Assembly (NCBI GenBank): GCA_022559845.1
Contig: CM040126.1
Span: 47,052,458-47,116,457, forward strand
Length of the DNA stretch: 64,000 nucleotides
Origin: Amorphophallus konjac
Taxonomy: Eukaryota > Streptophyta > Magnoliopsida > Alismatales > Araceae
Direction of reading: 5' to 3'
Made by a program: the position numbers and the translations under genes. Of this stretch, positions 1 to 12,027 are shown piece by piece. Under the pieces are notes generated by a model that saw only the letters and a program-made list of their open reading frames with translations, searched no databases and was not told the origin of the DNA. How positions within the stretch are numbered: the stretch's first letter is position 1; the number at the start of each line of letters is the position of its first letter.

Positions 1-697
1 TAGGGTGCTGATCTTGTGAGAAGCAAGACCAGGTCAAGGGATTTGTTCCCCTCTGGTTCAAGTTGTTAGGCAGCATCCTATTACAGACTGAGTCTGCTTG
101 GTTTCTAACTTGTGCTAGTGGAATCCTTGTTCGGTGGGAGCGAGGGATGGATGTAGGCTGACTCTGGGTTAGTTGAACCACCTAAAAATCTGAGTGTCTC
201 ATTGTGTGATTGCGCTTGTGTTTGTTCAGTTGTTCCCATCGTCTCTTCAGGCTATTGTGAGCACCATTTCATCACTCTATATTTGTGCGTTAAGTCCTTG
301 ATGGTTCATGTGAATTAGCATCTCAATCTAGTAGATAGTCTTTTAGTGTGTGGTGTCGTGAGCTAATCTATTTTTCATTTCCTTTATACACTGAGTGTTC
401 GAGATTGTTTCTGAATGAATCGCTGGATGAATTAATCAGTTTTATCCTTGTATATGAAAAGATATGGTCTCACATCTGGCGTGAGGCAAGTTTCTGGACT
501 CAACCCTTCGCCTAGTGCTAGTGTGAATCAAACTGATGAATGGCGTTTGAGTTTATTTCATATCTGATCAGCTTAGTCATCATCTGTTACTTCCGCACGA
601 ATTTTATAGCAAGAGTTTCTTTTTAATCGAAACATTTTTTGAAGGAGATCTATTCACCCCCCCTCTAGATCCAGGCTTGCACCTATATATTCTAACA
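1..697 (+). mobile_element. 3' part of a Sirevirus-type copia LTR (edge fragment)
   Basis: The stretch ends with a C-run motif (about 656-664) followed by a short tail ending TCTAACA at 697. This resembles the end of the other Sirevirus LTR in the window, which has a C-run about 40 bp before its terminal CA (near 51690). Both also contain a block reading roughly GAACCACCTAAAAATCT (about 175 and 51382). The left end lies outside the window, so orientation and target duplication cannot be confirmed. It appears inserted in the 5' part of the outer Tat element. No coding capacity is seen. Confidence 0.6.
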
Positions 698-747
698 CCA
701 GCATGTCTTCGGGTGCCCTTCCTATAACATATAACCCATTTTAGATC

Positions 748-1512
748 GTGAAGAAGACATCTTCGGAGTCTTCAGCGACTCTGGCAAGCCAGCCGGGACC
801 TTCACAGTCAGGCCCGATTAATATGCAAAGTCAGGGTAACCGCCAGGAGTGGCAGTGCCTCACCGCGACTCCAATTACTGCAGGATACTGCTCCAAGATG
901 GATAGCAAAGACAAAGCTAAGGAGCAGGAATCCAAGCGAGTCTCTCAGCCCCCATTCCAACAAAGAATCTTGCCACCACGGGTAAGGCATCAAACCGCAC
1001 ATACATCTTCAGACGCTAGTCCCAACATCCCAGCATACTAGGAGCTACCACCTGAGGTCATCGAGTAGTCGATCAATCCCACCTTCCAAATACAACAAGC
1101 AGACGGTGCCTGGATTGAAATCCATGCAAAGAAAAGCCATCGACCTCACTCTGCCAAAACATCACCTCGGAGATATCATCATGGGGATTTGTCAACTCCG
1201 GCTCCAGTACCTCTCCCTCCTACTCCCCTAGAGGCGGCCATCGCCAAGAAAAAGGAGAGGAATAGGAGGAAGAACCTTAAGAGATGGCTCAGAAAGCAAG
1301 TTGAACAAGCAACAGCCCTACAATCGCCAGTTGAGCTAACGCCTCTCCAAAGGTTACAAAGGCTCATTGACGACCTAGAGTAATACATTCCTTCTCGTCC
1401 CACTGGCGCTCTCCCACTCGATAGTTACATCCCGTGGGAAGAGATGCAAAAGTGAGCTCACCTCAGGGGCTGGGTCCAGGAGATGATTTAGAAGATCAAG
1501 AATGGCGAAAGG
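748..1512 (+). pseudogene. Decayed N-terminal polyprotein fragment of outer Tat element
   Basis: Two open stretches (748-1041 and 1189-1383), broken by stops, encode a Ser/Gln/Pro-rich segment and then a basic segment with an RNRRKNLKRWLRKQ patch. Neither matches a capsid domain I recognise. The second segment continues, past a solo LTR at 1518-3634, into the polyprotein that leads to the protease. I infer this is the gag-to-protease linker of the outer element. It could also include remnants of an extra ORF upstream of the protease. Confidence 0.4.
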
Positions 1513-1517
1513 CTCCT
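1513..1517. repeat. Target site duplication of solo LTR (left copy, CTCCT)
   Basis: CTCCT immediately precedes the TGATGGG start and is repeated at 3635-3639 directly after the terminal CA. Confidence 0.85.
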
Positions 1518-3634
1518 TGATGGGAACATCAAAGCAAGGCATCTAATTTTTTTTAATTACATTTGTATCATTGAGTCATTTGGGTTCATTTGTAAGGCAA
1601 TTATAAGCCAATGGGTCAGTATGTATTTATATTTTTATGTGTATTTATATTTTTGTGTGTATTTGTATTTTTGGATTTAATGTGGGTCAATGGGAGAATA
1701 TTGACCCAAGTTGCCTTTGTTGACTAGGAGAGAGGGGCGCCCCCTTCTTTGTCCCTTATGGTGATTTTAATATTCCCATCCCCATTATGCCCCTCTCTCC
1801 CTTGACCGAAGGGTAATTAAGGTCATTGTATTAGGTCTATGATTTCCATATAAAACCTCTCTTGTAATAATTTTAGGAGAACTAATGAAAAAAATCAGCA
1901 TTTTTGCTCCAAGAGCCAAGGGCGCCCCCTTCCTCTCTCTTCTCCCTCCCCTTTGCAGCTGAGAAGGCTGTCATTCTGAGGTGTGAACCCTCCCTATCAG
2001 GTCTCTTCTAGGTGTGAAGCTCAACCTTGCCGCCGCCGCCACCGTCGAGCCGCCATCGCACCATCACCGTCTTGCCGTCTCCGTTCTGTCCACCGCCAGA
2101 TAGTAGCCTAAAGTTTGAATTCTTCCTCCCAATCCACAGATCTCATCGACACCAAACTTTGAGGGTGAGTTCCCCATGGGGTTTCACCTTACCAAAAAAA
2201 TTCTCACGCCCTGGATCTACTATTTGCTCCCCGTTCCACCGAAATTTCCCCGATCTATATAGTTATGCCCTGTGCAGATCTGTGATCCAGCAACCCACCA
2301 CTCCACATTTTTCACCCCCTTCCCAATTTCATATCAAGCTGAAAATTGGACTGGGATTTCTGTCCATCAAATCCCTCCACCACAATTTTTTTTATGTTTT
2401 TTAGAGTTTGTTTACCCCTTTTAAAAATCTCTGTTCCAACCGGATTATGTTCTGTACCCTGCAGACCAGATCTGACCCTCTCCCACCATAAAATCCTTCC
2501 CACCCCCGAAACCACTTCTGATCGACCTCAAAATTTTAGGGCTTGATCAATACTTACTCCACCATCTTCTATAGCCACCCCACCTTCCAGATCCCACATT
2601 TCCCCCCGTTCCACCACCGTCTTCCGACGACTCAGATCCTGTCCAACCTATTCTGGGACAGTGAATCAATCTGTTCAATATTCCCCCACGAAAAATCCGT
2701 CACCCAAAAAAAATCATGTAACACCATGGGTTTGTAGATCATCAAAAGAGCTTCGCAACGGCGCTAGTTCCACTTTGGTCCGACATCGGATCTGATAGCA
2801 GTAGCTATCTTCTTCGGGTCGCGCAATTCTGAAACTACAGAATAGGGTCAGGACAGCAACTAGCAACGCCTCACAAGTCGGGTCGCCTCGCCATCCATAA
2901 GGTGATCCAGTACGATCGCCTCCCAGGGATCATTCCTCCAGAAGTCCCCTTCGCAACGGGACCAATCCCAACCTGATCGACAGTTCGACCAGATCGTGGT
3001 CCCCACGATCGTCAGCACGCACCGTCTGGCCAGCATCGAATAGCAACGTGTCGGCACCGCCGGAGCTGCCCAAAACACTGCCCGTCAACCCGAGCTCGAT
3101 ATTCCTGGGTCCCACGTGTTACCTGTTACCTCCTTGCGTGGAGTGGGTATCATATTTGTATTTATTGATAATTATTTATACCAGGAATACGGGTCTTGGC
3201 CGGGGTTGTCTTCCCCACGCCTGGAGCATGGAGGTATCGTTCTCTATCTCTCTTGACATTTGCTTATCTCATATATGTTTGTATGCCGCTGCCCAAGTGA
3301 TAGGATTCTAGCTCGATATATTGTTTGATCACCACTATGAGAGAGTGAGTGTGACCCATCCCGTGACTCGACCCGAGCACGTGAAAGGAGCCGACCACCC
3401 TTGACTCTACGCTGATTTCTCAACCGCACACATCCCTGCATTTCCCTCGCAAGGGACGACTCATGAGCATGCATTTTTGTTGAAAGGCATACACCCGTAG
3501 GAGCTCCTAGTGTCCCATCTAGTTAGCCCTATTATTCGCGTTATCGCTGGTCGTGTCATCCAAATAATCACGTCGCCGCCTAGAGTTCTAGTTCTGCATC
3601 AAGCTGGTCCCGAGTCCCTCGTCGTCCCGCATCA
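1518..3634 (+). mobile_element. Solo LTR (2117 bp), relative of the 12374-18916 family
   Basis: It starts TGATGGGAA and ends CGTCCCGCATCA, the same termini as the LTRs at 12374 and 16855. It is flanked by a perfect 5-bp duplication CTCCT (1513-1517 and 3635-3639). Its right half aligns by eye with those LTRs: the Pro-codon-like block around 3080, the GTTACCTCC/GTGGAGTGGG block, the GCCGCTGC block and the GAGCCGACCACCC block. Overall it is clearly divergent. There is no internal domain, so it is a solo LTR left by LTR-LTR recombination. A TATAAAA box lies at 1849-1855. Open frames inside it (for example 2027-2404) have no coding features. Confidence 0.85.
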
Positions 3635-3639
3635 CTCCT
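3635..3639. repeat. Target site duplication of solo LTR (right copy, CTCCT)
   Basis: Matches 1513-1517 exactly. The interrupted Tat reading frame resumes here. Confidence 0.85.
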
Positions 3640-6293
3640 CATCCCAGAAGAGCTCTCCTTGTTTTACAAAGATAAGGAGATCACTACAGGGTAGCTGGAA
3701 GAAATGCTTCGAGGCTGCACCTGCAACATGGTGGCCATTCCACCCCCTGATAATATCAACGGTTCTCGGCGAGGCGAGCCAGTGGCCTCCCGAACCAGAC
3801 AGAGAACCACCGCCCCGGTCAGGCTACAACCAACTCCGGGAAATATAGGCCGAGGGCTTGGTAGAGGCCGCGGCAGGATTGCCGAGCTACCCATTCACCC
3901 GTCCACCTTCGACCCGGAGCGAATTATCCTCTTCCGAGGAGAAGAACCTGCCCCTATTCTGGAGATAGAAATCTGAAAAGGGCCCAGTATCTTTGATCCC
4001 TCCGGAACGGGGGAGGTCGTCACCAGCATTCCAGTCCCTACTCCAGCGCTGGTTACTTTTGAAGGACAAGCAGGCCCATCCGGCAAGGACGAGCCAGCTC
4101 GCCAACTACTCCCAAAAGAGCCATCCTTGGCACCCCTGTTCCAAGAGCCCACAGGCGATCAGAGTCAGTCCGATCCTAGTGGCAAAGGCAAGGCAGTGCA
4201 ACTCTCAGATGGGGAGCAGCACGATAGCTCGCACAAGACCCAACTCGACATACTACCATCATTGGAGGATGCTCGTGCTCGAGCCGATCGGAAGGTCCTC
4301 CACCAGATGAAGCGGTTTCCCGCCAACATTACAATCTGGGAAGCTATTGCTTGGAGTAAGGAGCTAAGAGAAGCTCTTATCAAAATACTCCAAGAACCAA
4401 AAGTCTATGAAGCACATGCTGCGGAAATGAAGGTGTTGACATACGAAGCCTTCACGGCCACTGTCACCTTCACGGAAAAAGATATGTTACTTTCTCCTCT
4501 ATGTCACAACCACCCTCTCTGCATGAGGGGGAAAATCAATGGGCATGATGTGAACCGGATCCTGGTGGACGCCAGTGCTGCTGTCAACATCATGCCACTA
4601 AAAACTTTCAAGACGCTATATCTGACCCCGTACCTCCAGAAGGTTCAAGCCGTCAAAATAGCTGGCTTCAACCAAGACACCGAGGACGTCCTCGGCTGAG
4701 TAGATGTGGATCTGGTGCTCGATGATTTCACCTCTAAAGTGACATTCTACATCATCGATGCCAACACTTCCTACAAGGTACTATTGGGCAGACCATGGTT
4801 GCATGAAAATCGGGTCGTCCCGTCAACTCTCCATCAGTGCATCAAATATGCAAAGGATGGAGAACAGCACATGGTCTTTGCAGACCTGTCACCATTCACC
4901 CCAGCGGAGTGCAATCTTGCCGATGCTACGCTTTATTTCGGGGGACCCAGTGCATACCCCGTAATCAAAAGTAAAAGCAATGGCTGGCTCTCAGAGGAAG
5001 ATGAGGATGATCTCTTCTCCGTTGACGAGGAAAAGGCTGAGCTTTATCGGATGTGCCTCAGCTCCAAGTCAACCCCAGACCACCCGAGAGGCGTAAAATT
5101 GACTTCGAGGCTAATCTTATTAGCCGAGCCATCAACAAGAGCATATGCCTGCCACCATATTTCATACAGCTCTCGTGTGCATCAGAAGAGCACAAGGTTG
5201 AGACATTCACAACATTCGTCGTTACCTACAAACGACAACTCAGAAACAAGAAGAAGGCTAGTAGGGATAAGCACATTGTCTTCTACAAGGGAGACATGAC
5301 CCCTCAAGCCCCACCAGAAGATGACTTTGGTTGGTCTAAACGAGCCGATGATACCCTTGAAGCAGTCCAAGTAATGGATGATTTGCCACAGCATATTCGG
5401 GAGATGTGCCTAAAGCAACAGATTCCCCAATGGCAAGGTTTCACACGGCGAAGATACTTTCGCCAGTTGTGGACCCTTCCCGAGCCCAGGGGCAATCCCC
5501 ATTTTCCTACAAAGATACCAAGGGACTCAGCTACGACCAAGACCCAGACTTTCGCGTCTACTACGCAGTCAACGTCGTAGGCCCGACGCAGCCAGTTGAC
5601 AACCAAGCTAATGTCGATACAAAATTTGACAACTCAGGGGACGAGGAAGAGGATATCCTAATCCCGCTCCCCGCCAGGGCCAGCACCCCAATACAAGTAA
5701 TCAATGAGTCTTCGCCGCCCCCCTGCGAAGACATTAGGGCTGAAGAAGCTCCCTGTGTCTCCCAGCCTGTTAAAGAATCCAGCTCGACAAACTTTCTCGA
5801 TGAGGAAGGTGCCCAGCGCACCAGCCATGAAGGGTTGTCAGCTTTAGCATGCAACCCCAAGGAAGCTTCAGCGGCGCCAGCCGACAATTTCCAGCAAGGC
5901 CCTAGCAGTTCAGAACAACCCTTGCCAGAGCCCAGTAACAACATTTCCCCGGCTCCATCAGCGTCGAACAGTGGCTTCAAAAATCAAGAAGTATACGAAG
6001 CTGACACCGATGATGAAGACTTCATTGACTTCCAACCCGCTCCTCCTGAGCTGGAGGACTGTGGCCAAGCAACTGTTGACGAACTCGTTGAAACCAACTT
6101 AGGTGAAGATGAAGCCCACCCGCCAACATTCGTCAACGCTCTTCTCACCGAAGCAGAAAGGCGGGACGACAAGCAACTCCTGCTCGAATACAAAGACTGC
6201 TTCGCCTGGACGTACAAGGAAATGTCAGGGCTAGACCCCTCCGTAGCGGAGCATGAGCTAGCCATTTCTCCCGCAGCAACTCAAGTCAACTAG
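3640..6293 (+). pseudogene. Outer Tat element: protease region and linker to RT (broken)
   Basis: The retropepsin-like segment lies around 4510-4830: an LVDASAAVNIMP motif (about 4561-4596) in the place of the usual DTG/DGGSAVN, then a LLGRPWLH motif (about 4786). The N-terminal side (3700-4250) is Pro/Ser/Arg-rich linker. Beyond the protease an acidic linker runs to an EYKDCFAWTYKEMSGLDP motif (about 6187), typical of the sequence just before RT in Tat elements. Coding switches among three frames (about 5050 and 5400) with stops near 3976, 4697 and 6291. The protease Asp sits in DAS rather than DTG, so activity is unlikely. Confidence 0.75.
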
Positions 6294-7440
6294 CCACAGC
6301 GGCAGATGCGCCATGAGCTGGAACTCCAAGTCTCTGCCGAAGTCAATAAAATGGCGGAGGTCGACTTCATCGAGTCGTGTATCTATCCGATGTGGCTCGC
6401 CAATATCGTCCCGGTAAAGAAGAAAAGTGGTCAAGTCCGCATTTGCATCAACTTCTGGGACCTCAACAAAGCATGTCTGAAGGATGACTTCCCAGTACCA
6501 ATCACGGAGACAGTGGTCGATATGACCACAGGTCATGAAGCCTTGTCTTTCATGGATGGGTCGTCCGGTTATAACCAGATCTGGATGTCCCTCAAAGGTA
6601 AGAATCACGCAGCCTTCCGGTCCCCTAAAGGCATCTTCAACTACAAGTGCATGGCCTTCAGTTTGAAGAATGCCGGTGCCACTTACTAGAGGGCCATGAC
6701 CAAAATATTCGACGAAATGCTACATAACATCGTCGAGTGCTACGTCGATGACCTCGTCGTCAAGACAAAAAGGCAGGAAGACCATCTACATGATTTGTGC
6801 CAGTTCTTCAACCGACTCCGGCAATATGGGCTCAAGATGAACCCCATGAAATGCGCCTTTGGCATATCCAGCGGCAAGTTTCTTGGCTTCATCGTCAGAT
6901 ACTGAGGAATTGAGGTGGACCCCAGCAAGATCAAGGTGATCCGGGAGCTCTCACCGCCCAAAAACCTCACTGAGCTTAGGTCCTTCCAAGGAAGACTGGC
7001 CTACATTCAGAGGTTCATCTCCAACCTCTCAGGCCGATGCGCGCCTTTCAGCAAGCTTATGAAGAAAGACGCCCCATTTGTATGGAATCCAGAATGCCAT
7101 ACTGCTTTCGAGCAGATCAAGGAGTATGTCCTCACTCCCCCAGTCCTGGGGGCACCAGTCAAGGGCAGACCCCTTATACTCTACATTGCCGCCATGGACG
7201 CTTCGCTAGGAGCCCTGTTGGCGCAAATCAATGAGGAGGGCAAAGAGCAGCCGCTCTACTACCTTAGTCAAAAACTGATTGGTGCTGAGTACCGCTACTC
7301 CCCTATGGAGAAAGTTTGCTTAGCATAGGTGTTTGCTGTCAAGAAGCTGTGGCATTACCTCCTGTCCCATCAGGTTGAACTCATATCTAAGCACAACCCA
7401 CTCAAGTATCTCCTCAGGCAGCCTGTCCTCTCATGCCGTT
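6294..7440 (+). pseudogene. Outer Tat element: reverse transcriptase and RNase H (broken)
   Basis: RT signatures in order are the MWLANIVPVKKK block (about 6390), the SFMDGSSGYNQI motif (about 6547) and the catalytic YVDDLVVK (6739-6762). RNase H follows with the LYIAAMDASLGALLAQ block (about 7180) and PLYYLSQKL. In-frame stops occur at 6291, 6687, 6903 and 7326. Comparison with the intact homologous residues in the inner element (26547-30325) suggests at least the first three arose from CAG or CGA codons. It encodes no functional enzyme. Confidence 0.85.
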
Positions 7441-8363
7441 GGGAAAATGGGCTCTCCTGTTAATGGGGTATGATATCACCTATGTCCCCAGGAAAGCATT
7501 CAAGGGACAGGGCATGGCTAAATTCTTGGCAGCCCATCCGATACCGGACGACTCACTTCTTAACACAGAACTCCCCGATGAGGAGTCCCTTGCTTCCCAG
7601 TCACCAGCGCCAGTTGAACAGACCGGAGATGTCTTGCATTACTAATAGCAAGACACCCTCGCAGCCAATGTACCTTGTTGGGAGCTCTACTTCGATGGCA
7701 CTTCCGGGGATTACCTGGAATAATCAAAATCCAGCCATCATGGTGGGTGTCGGCATTATTTTCTTGACTCCTCAGGGTGGAGTTTTGTACAACTCATGCG
7801 CCCTCATGAAATCCCTGACCAACAATGAAGCTGAGTATGAAGCTCTAATCATCGGGCTTCAGATGGCTCTCGACATGGGCATCAAGTGTCTCAAAGCCTA
7901 CGGGGACTCCCAGCTCATAGTAAAACAAGTCCTCGGCATTTACGACGTGCGGAAGCAGGAATTAGTTCCATATCACACCGCCGTCACCAGGCTCACCCAG
8001 AAGTTCTATTTCTTTGAAATAGACCATGTTCCCAGGAGCAGCAACGCCCAAGCGGTTGCCCTGGCAAAATTGGCTGTGGCTATCAAGCTTCCACCCGAGG
8101 GCAAAGTCGACATCACTATCAAGCACAGGAGACTGATGCCATGTACACTCGAGAATGAGTCCGGCCTCACCGTCTACGAGGACCATGACCTCGACCAGAA
8201 CACTCCCCCAGAGGAAGAAGATTGGCGTGAGCCTATCATCAAATTCAAGAAAGGTTGGTTCCCTCCTGATCGAGCTCAAAGGGTCCAGCTACTCCGCCGA
8301 GCAAGATCATATGAGTTAATTGGTGACTCTCTGTATAAGCTTATCCATGAAAAGGACAAGTCG
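7440..8363 (+). pseudogene. Outer Tat element: archaeal-type RNase H and start of integrase region (broken)
   Basis: Frame changes near 7440 and again near 7715. The archaeal-type RNase H shows WELYFDGTS (about 7680), NNEAEYEALIIGL (about 7822), a YGDSQLIVKQ motif (about 7901) and a C-terminal HVPRSSNAQAV motif (about 8029). The frame then reads to LYKLIHEKDKS, where the LARD-like element interrupts it at 8364. The integrase zinc-binding region continues at 56469. This second RNase H is the lineage marker for Tat elements. Confidence 0.85.
8359..8363. repeat. Target site duplication of LARD-like element (left, AGTCG)
   Basis: AGTCG precedes the LTR start at 8364 and recurs at 56464-56468 right after the terminal ACA. 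It fixes both ends of a 48.1-kb nested block. Confidence 0.9.
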
Positions 8364-8757
8364 TGTAATGCCCCGAGTTTTTCGGATATTTCTCGGATCA
8401 GGATCCGTGGGTTTCGGATCGTCTTTCTGCGGGTTGCGGAGCATGTCCGAGTGAGCTTTGGACTTTTATATCAGATTTTTGGACCCATTGGCGGTGTGTT
8501 CGTGAACTTCCTTGGGTCTGTGGCATGGTGAGGACCACGCCGGTAATTTTATAGATTTTTCAGAGCGCCTTTGTGGGTCCCGGGTCGCGTTTTTGGTTTT
8601 ACGCATGTTTTTATCTATCGGACCTTCGGAACGCCATGTAGGGTGAACTGTTGCGTTCTCCGACTCCGGGATGTTACCACTATGTTGTACGTTTTGTGAG
8701 GATCATGGGAACTATTTTTCCCTATTTTTGGTATTTTTCAGAATTTTTGGATTTTCC

Positions 8758-8765
8758 TATAAATA
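8758..8765 (+). promoter_or_regulatory. TATA box of LARD-like left LTR
   Basis: TATAAATA followed by a CT-rich stretch. The equivalent box in the right LTR is at 53464-53471. Confidence 0.55.
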
Positions 8766-9319
8766 ACCCCCTCACCCTTTTCTCTCTCCCCATCTCTCAT
8801 TCCACTCACTCTCTCCCTCTCTCTTCTCTCACGCCCTCTCCTCTCACCCTCTCTTCTCTGGCGGCTGACGGAGCGGGGCGCGGGTGAGGCGGGGACGGTG
8901 CGGGCGAGGCACTGGTGAGGACGGAGCGAGGATCGAGGCGTGGAGGCATGTGGAAGCTCGGCCGCGAGTTCATGTCCCGGCGGAGTTCCAACGGCATTTT
9001 CTTCACGAATCGGCGTCCACGGCGCATTAAATCTTCGGTGGAGGTAGGGAGATGGATCCCCAGCTCGTGTACTTCCATTCCCGCGATTTTGGTAGGCCGT
9101 GGTGAGTTGAGCGGGTTTATTTGAGCATTTTGGGGAAAATACATATTTTTGAGGAGTGAGCCGAATCTAGTGTTTTAATCACGTTTTTGGGGTTCAAATG
9201 GGTCCTCTCGGTGCTAGAGAGGTTGGGGACTAGTTTCCCCTTATTTTCCCCTTCATGTGGGCGTGAACGGGGTGTGGAACGGAGTTTTCCACCGAATTCA
9301 CCGTTCTCGATTTTCTGAA

Positions 9320-9860
9320 ATAAAAATGGTCCTACCAGGAACCATTTCTAGGTGAAAGGGCCCACCTGGTGACCGCTAGCCAACCAAGAGTGTCGACAGG
9401 GTATGCGATCGCGCGACTGGCCGCTACCTCCAACGGCAGCCGAGCGGCTGATCGTTTTACTCGTGGGACTGGCGTGACCCCCAAGGGCGAGTTTTGACCG
9501 TTGTAAGATTCTTTCCGTTTAAGCGGTCATGGGGTGACCGCTTCATTTCCGGTTGCGGTCCCAAGGTGACCATTTTTAGGATGAAACGGCCAGGACGTGA
9601 CCGTTTTTCCCTTTTCATAGTCCGTGGTGTGGTGGTCCTGTGGTGGCCGCTTCTACCGTTAGGCGGTCTGGCATTGGACCGCTGATTCTTCTTGCAGTCT
9701 AGCAGGAGACCATTTCTCTCTAGAGGTTACGACCCTTGTAAGACCGTATCTGTTGTCGTGGCAGCCCAAGGTTGACCGCCTCTTCTTGGGACGGTCCAAG
9801 GAGGACCGCCTTTCCCTGTGACAGTCTGGGGATGACCGCCACTGTATTTCCATGTCAATC
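9320..9860 (+). repeat. Array of imperfect GGTC/GACC palindromes in LARD-like LTR
   Basis: Repeated short inverted repeats share GGTC and GACC cores, for example AAGCGGTCA...TGACCGCTT (about 9520-9545), AAACGGCC...GACCGTTT (about 9584-9605) and GGCGGTCTGG...GGACCGC (about 9662-9683). The right LTR carries the same array at about 54020-54540 with base changes. Function is unknown; they may be hairpin-forming or regulatory repeats in U3/R. Confidence 0.6.
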
Positions 9861-11729
9861 ATGCTCCGGTTGCATTGTGTTGATCCCCGGTCGACCCGGT
9901 TGTGACTCAGTGGTCGACCTTCGATCTCGTGAGTGTCTCAGACATCCCGTGGGTTTTGTGTCCATGTTTCTGGGGTGTCTGGAGGTACCGTGTTACCTCG
10001 ATTAGCATGCTCGTAGATTTAGAGGGTCCGGATGACCCTGTGTGTGTGTTCCGGGCTTTGTATTACGCTTGATCGAGTCACCGTGTATCAGTGTGAGTGC
10101 GGTGGGGTTTCCCCCGCATGTCGTATAGCCTTGGACTACGAGTCCAGTCACCCAGCCTGGGACAAGAGGTTCCCTGCTTTTCCCTGGGATGGGGAATCGG
10201 CGTGGCGGCTTGTGAGCTACCTTGGGCATCATGCTTCTATGTTTTTTACATGGGCCGTGTGTGTGGCCTGTGCACTGTGAGTCCAATTACCCAGCCTGGG
10301 GCTGAAGGGTTTCTCAGTTCCCTTTTCGAGGGAATGGTCTCAACAGTTATGAACTGCCTCGTGAGTCATCATGCCGAGGTTTCTGACCCTAGGGTTAGGG
10401 CAGATTGACGGTGTAGCGCCGTTCGGTGCAACGGTCTTGACCCCGAGTCTTGTGACTCAAGGAACGTCAGATTTAGTGAGTCTAGAGGACTGTCCAGAGT
10501 CCAGTGGCTCGACGCCACTTGCTTCTTCACGACTTTTGCGTAGGGCGCGTGTGTGTTTCTTGGAGTTTCTCCTCGGAGAGTGGTCACATCAGTAACTCCC
10601 CACTAGTCGTAGCCTTCCGACATGCGTATGGTCCCACCAGGGAGTGGTGGTGAGACTTTACCTGAGAGAGACGATTTTTAGGCTGGTTACCATATGGCCC
10701 CACGTCTTGCAGCCAGAGTCTGGCTGAGGGGAAAACTAGTAAGAGGGCCTGACCTGGGATGCATGGTCAGTGTGTGCACACGTGGTTGGGGGCAGTTGGA
10801 CCCACGCTGACGAGCGCGACCCTAGCTAGTTCTTGTTCTGTGTTCGGTGGTTACTTGTACGGTGTCCTTGTCTCCGCCTGGGGCATCGCAGCGAGACACC
10901 TGAGGCTGTGGACTAAGTCATTAGTGGATGCATTCGGCCTTACTTCTAGTGGGCAGGTACTCCTGTCACGTGAGACGTGACTCTCCTGTTTCTGGGTTTT
11001 GTTTCCCGTCTACGAGGCGTGATTTTCTGGACCGTCCGGTGTTTCCGAGGTAGGGGCTAGGGTGCCAGTGGCTTTGCCGAGGTTGCGTTTTGTTAGAGCA
11101 ATGTCCGCGACAAGGTGGTCGAGGTTGCACCTTCGACAGCATGTCCAGGCTGGTCCTGTCTGGGAGGACAGGCTTTCACGGCAGAGCTGCCGTGGGTACT
11201 TTACCTCGGTAGGTGGTGTTAGTGTGGTCCGGTTCTCGATGGTGAGATCGGGAGTTCCTTTTTCCCCGTTACCAATAGGAGTAGATGTAGTGCTGAGTTT
11301 TGACCGGCCACCGGTTAGCTGTTCCTGCTGTAGTTGTAGCTGTTTTCCTTTCCGCTACCATCGTTGTTCTCGGTTGGGGTTCTGTGGGAGCCCTACTGAG
11401 CCAGTGACAGGAGGCTCACCCCTGCTTTTCAGGTGCGGCAGTTCTTCCTCGAGGATCGAGAGTGCTACGCGGAGGTTCTTAGTTGCCAATTTGTCGGGCC
11501 GAGTGTTCACTTGGTGTTGGGTACGTTCTTCTGCCTTAGACTGTACTTTCTGTTGGACTGGACTCTGTTGTTATAGTTTGCTTATTTATTTCTATTAAAT
11601 GTTGAATTATCCTACTTTATTTCCTATTTCTTTGTACCTCCACACTCCTTTTTAGCCCTTCCGAGTCCCGGCTCGTGGGCGGCGGGTGAGGATTCAAATG
11701 GTATATGGTTACTTTCTCGGTATCCAGAT

Positions 11730-11972
11730 TGTTAGATTTTCCAACGTCTCCCTTAGGGATTTGCTGTTCCACGTGGATTATGGGGTCCACGTGGGGCATC
11801 GGTGCGTTGGCAGCCCATCCCACCGCATGGATTATGGGGTCCATGTGCGAAGCCCCTCATGTCCGCCCACAGCACGATAGTGTGGGGTTCTGCAATGCCA
11901 TAAGGAAACGCGGTCCGCCTTCGCTACCAGCTCGAGCTTTTAGCGCAATGGCTGGGGCATGATCCTGTAAAC
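11730..11972 (+). mobile_element. TRIM-type LTR, copy 1 (243 bp)
   Basis: Starts TGTTAGATTTTCC and is nearly identical to 12028-12270. The unit LTR-PBS-short interior-purine tract-LTR is the TRIM layout. The preceding CAGAT (11725-11729) pairs with CGGAT (51723-51727) with one mismatch, so this LTR forms the left boundary of the whole inserted Sirevirus block. A CACGTG-containing inverted repeat lies near 11777-11800. Confidence 0.8.
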
Positions 11973-12027
11973 TGGTATCAGAGCGAGGTCGCGGGTTCAA
12001 ATCCCCAGGTGCCGCTGGGGGGGAGAT
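11973..12027 (+). mobile_element. TRIM interior with tRNA-Met primer site and purine tract
   Basis: TGGTATCAGAGC (11973-11984) is complementary to the 3' end of initiator tRNA-Met. The interior is only 55 bp and ends in a G-rich tract (12015-12027) just before the second LTR. There is no coding capacity. Confidence 0.75.

Larger units (their letters stand above)
698..8363 (+). mobile_element. Outer Tat-lineage Ty3/gypsy element, 5' segment (level 1)
   Basis: This is the oldest visible element. It contains broken protease, RT, RNase H and archaeal-type RNase H coding (3640-8363) and continues, after a 48-kb insertion, with the integrase at 56469. An RNase H of the second type lying between RNase H and integrase is diagnostic of the Tat lineage. 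No recognisable capsid domain is seen in 698-3700, so gag is lost, lies left of the window, or has diverged beyond recognition. The 5' LTR is not in the window. Stops and frame changes are frequent. Confidence 0.8.
8364..11729 (+). mobile_element. LARD-like gypsy element, left LTR (main part)
   Basis: It begins TGTAATGCCCCGAG and aligns along its length with the right LTR at 53073-56463. The last about 20 bp of this LTR lie at 51723-51742, beyond the Sirevirus insertion. A TATAAATA box is at 8758-8765, followed by a CT-rich leader and a GC-rich block. Open frames inside (for example 9494-9685 and 11062-11598) are shared with the other LTR only as diverged sequence and show no protein family, so I treat the LTR as non-coding. 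Confidence 0.85.

Noticed and set aside
2027..2404. Pro/Ser-rich open frame in the solo LTR
   Set aside because: Lies in the CT-rich leader part of the LTR; no conservation with the related LTR copies at the protein level.
11973..12027. Possible tRNA gene (GGTTCAAATCC-like arm)
   Set aside because: Only a primer site and a T-arm-like string are present; no acceptor stem or anticodon arm can be formed in 55 bp between two LTRs.
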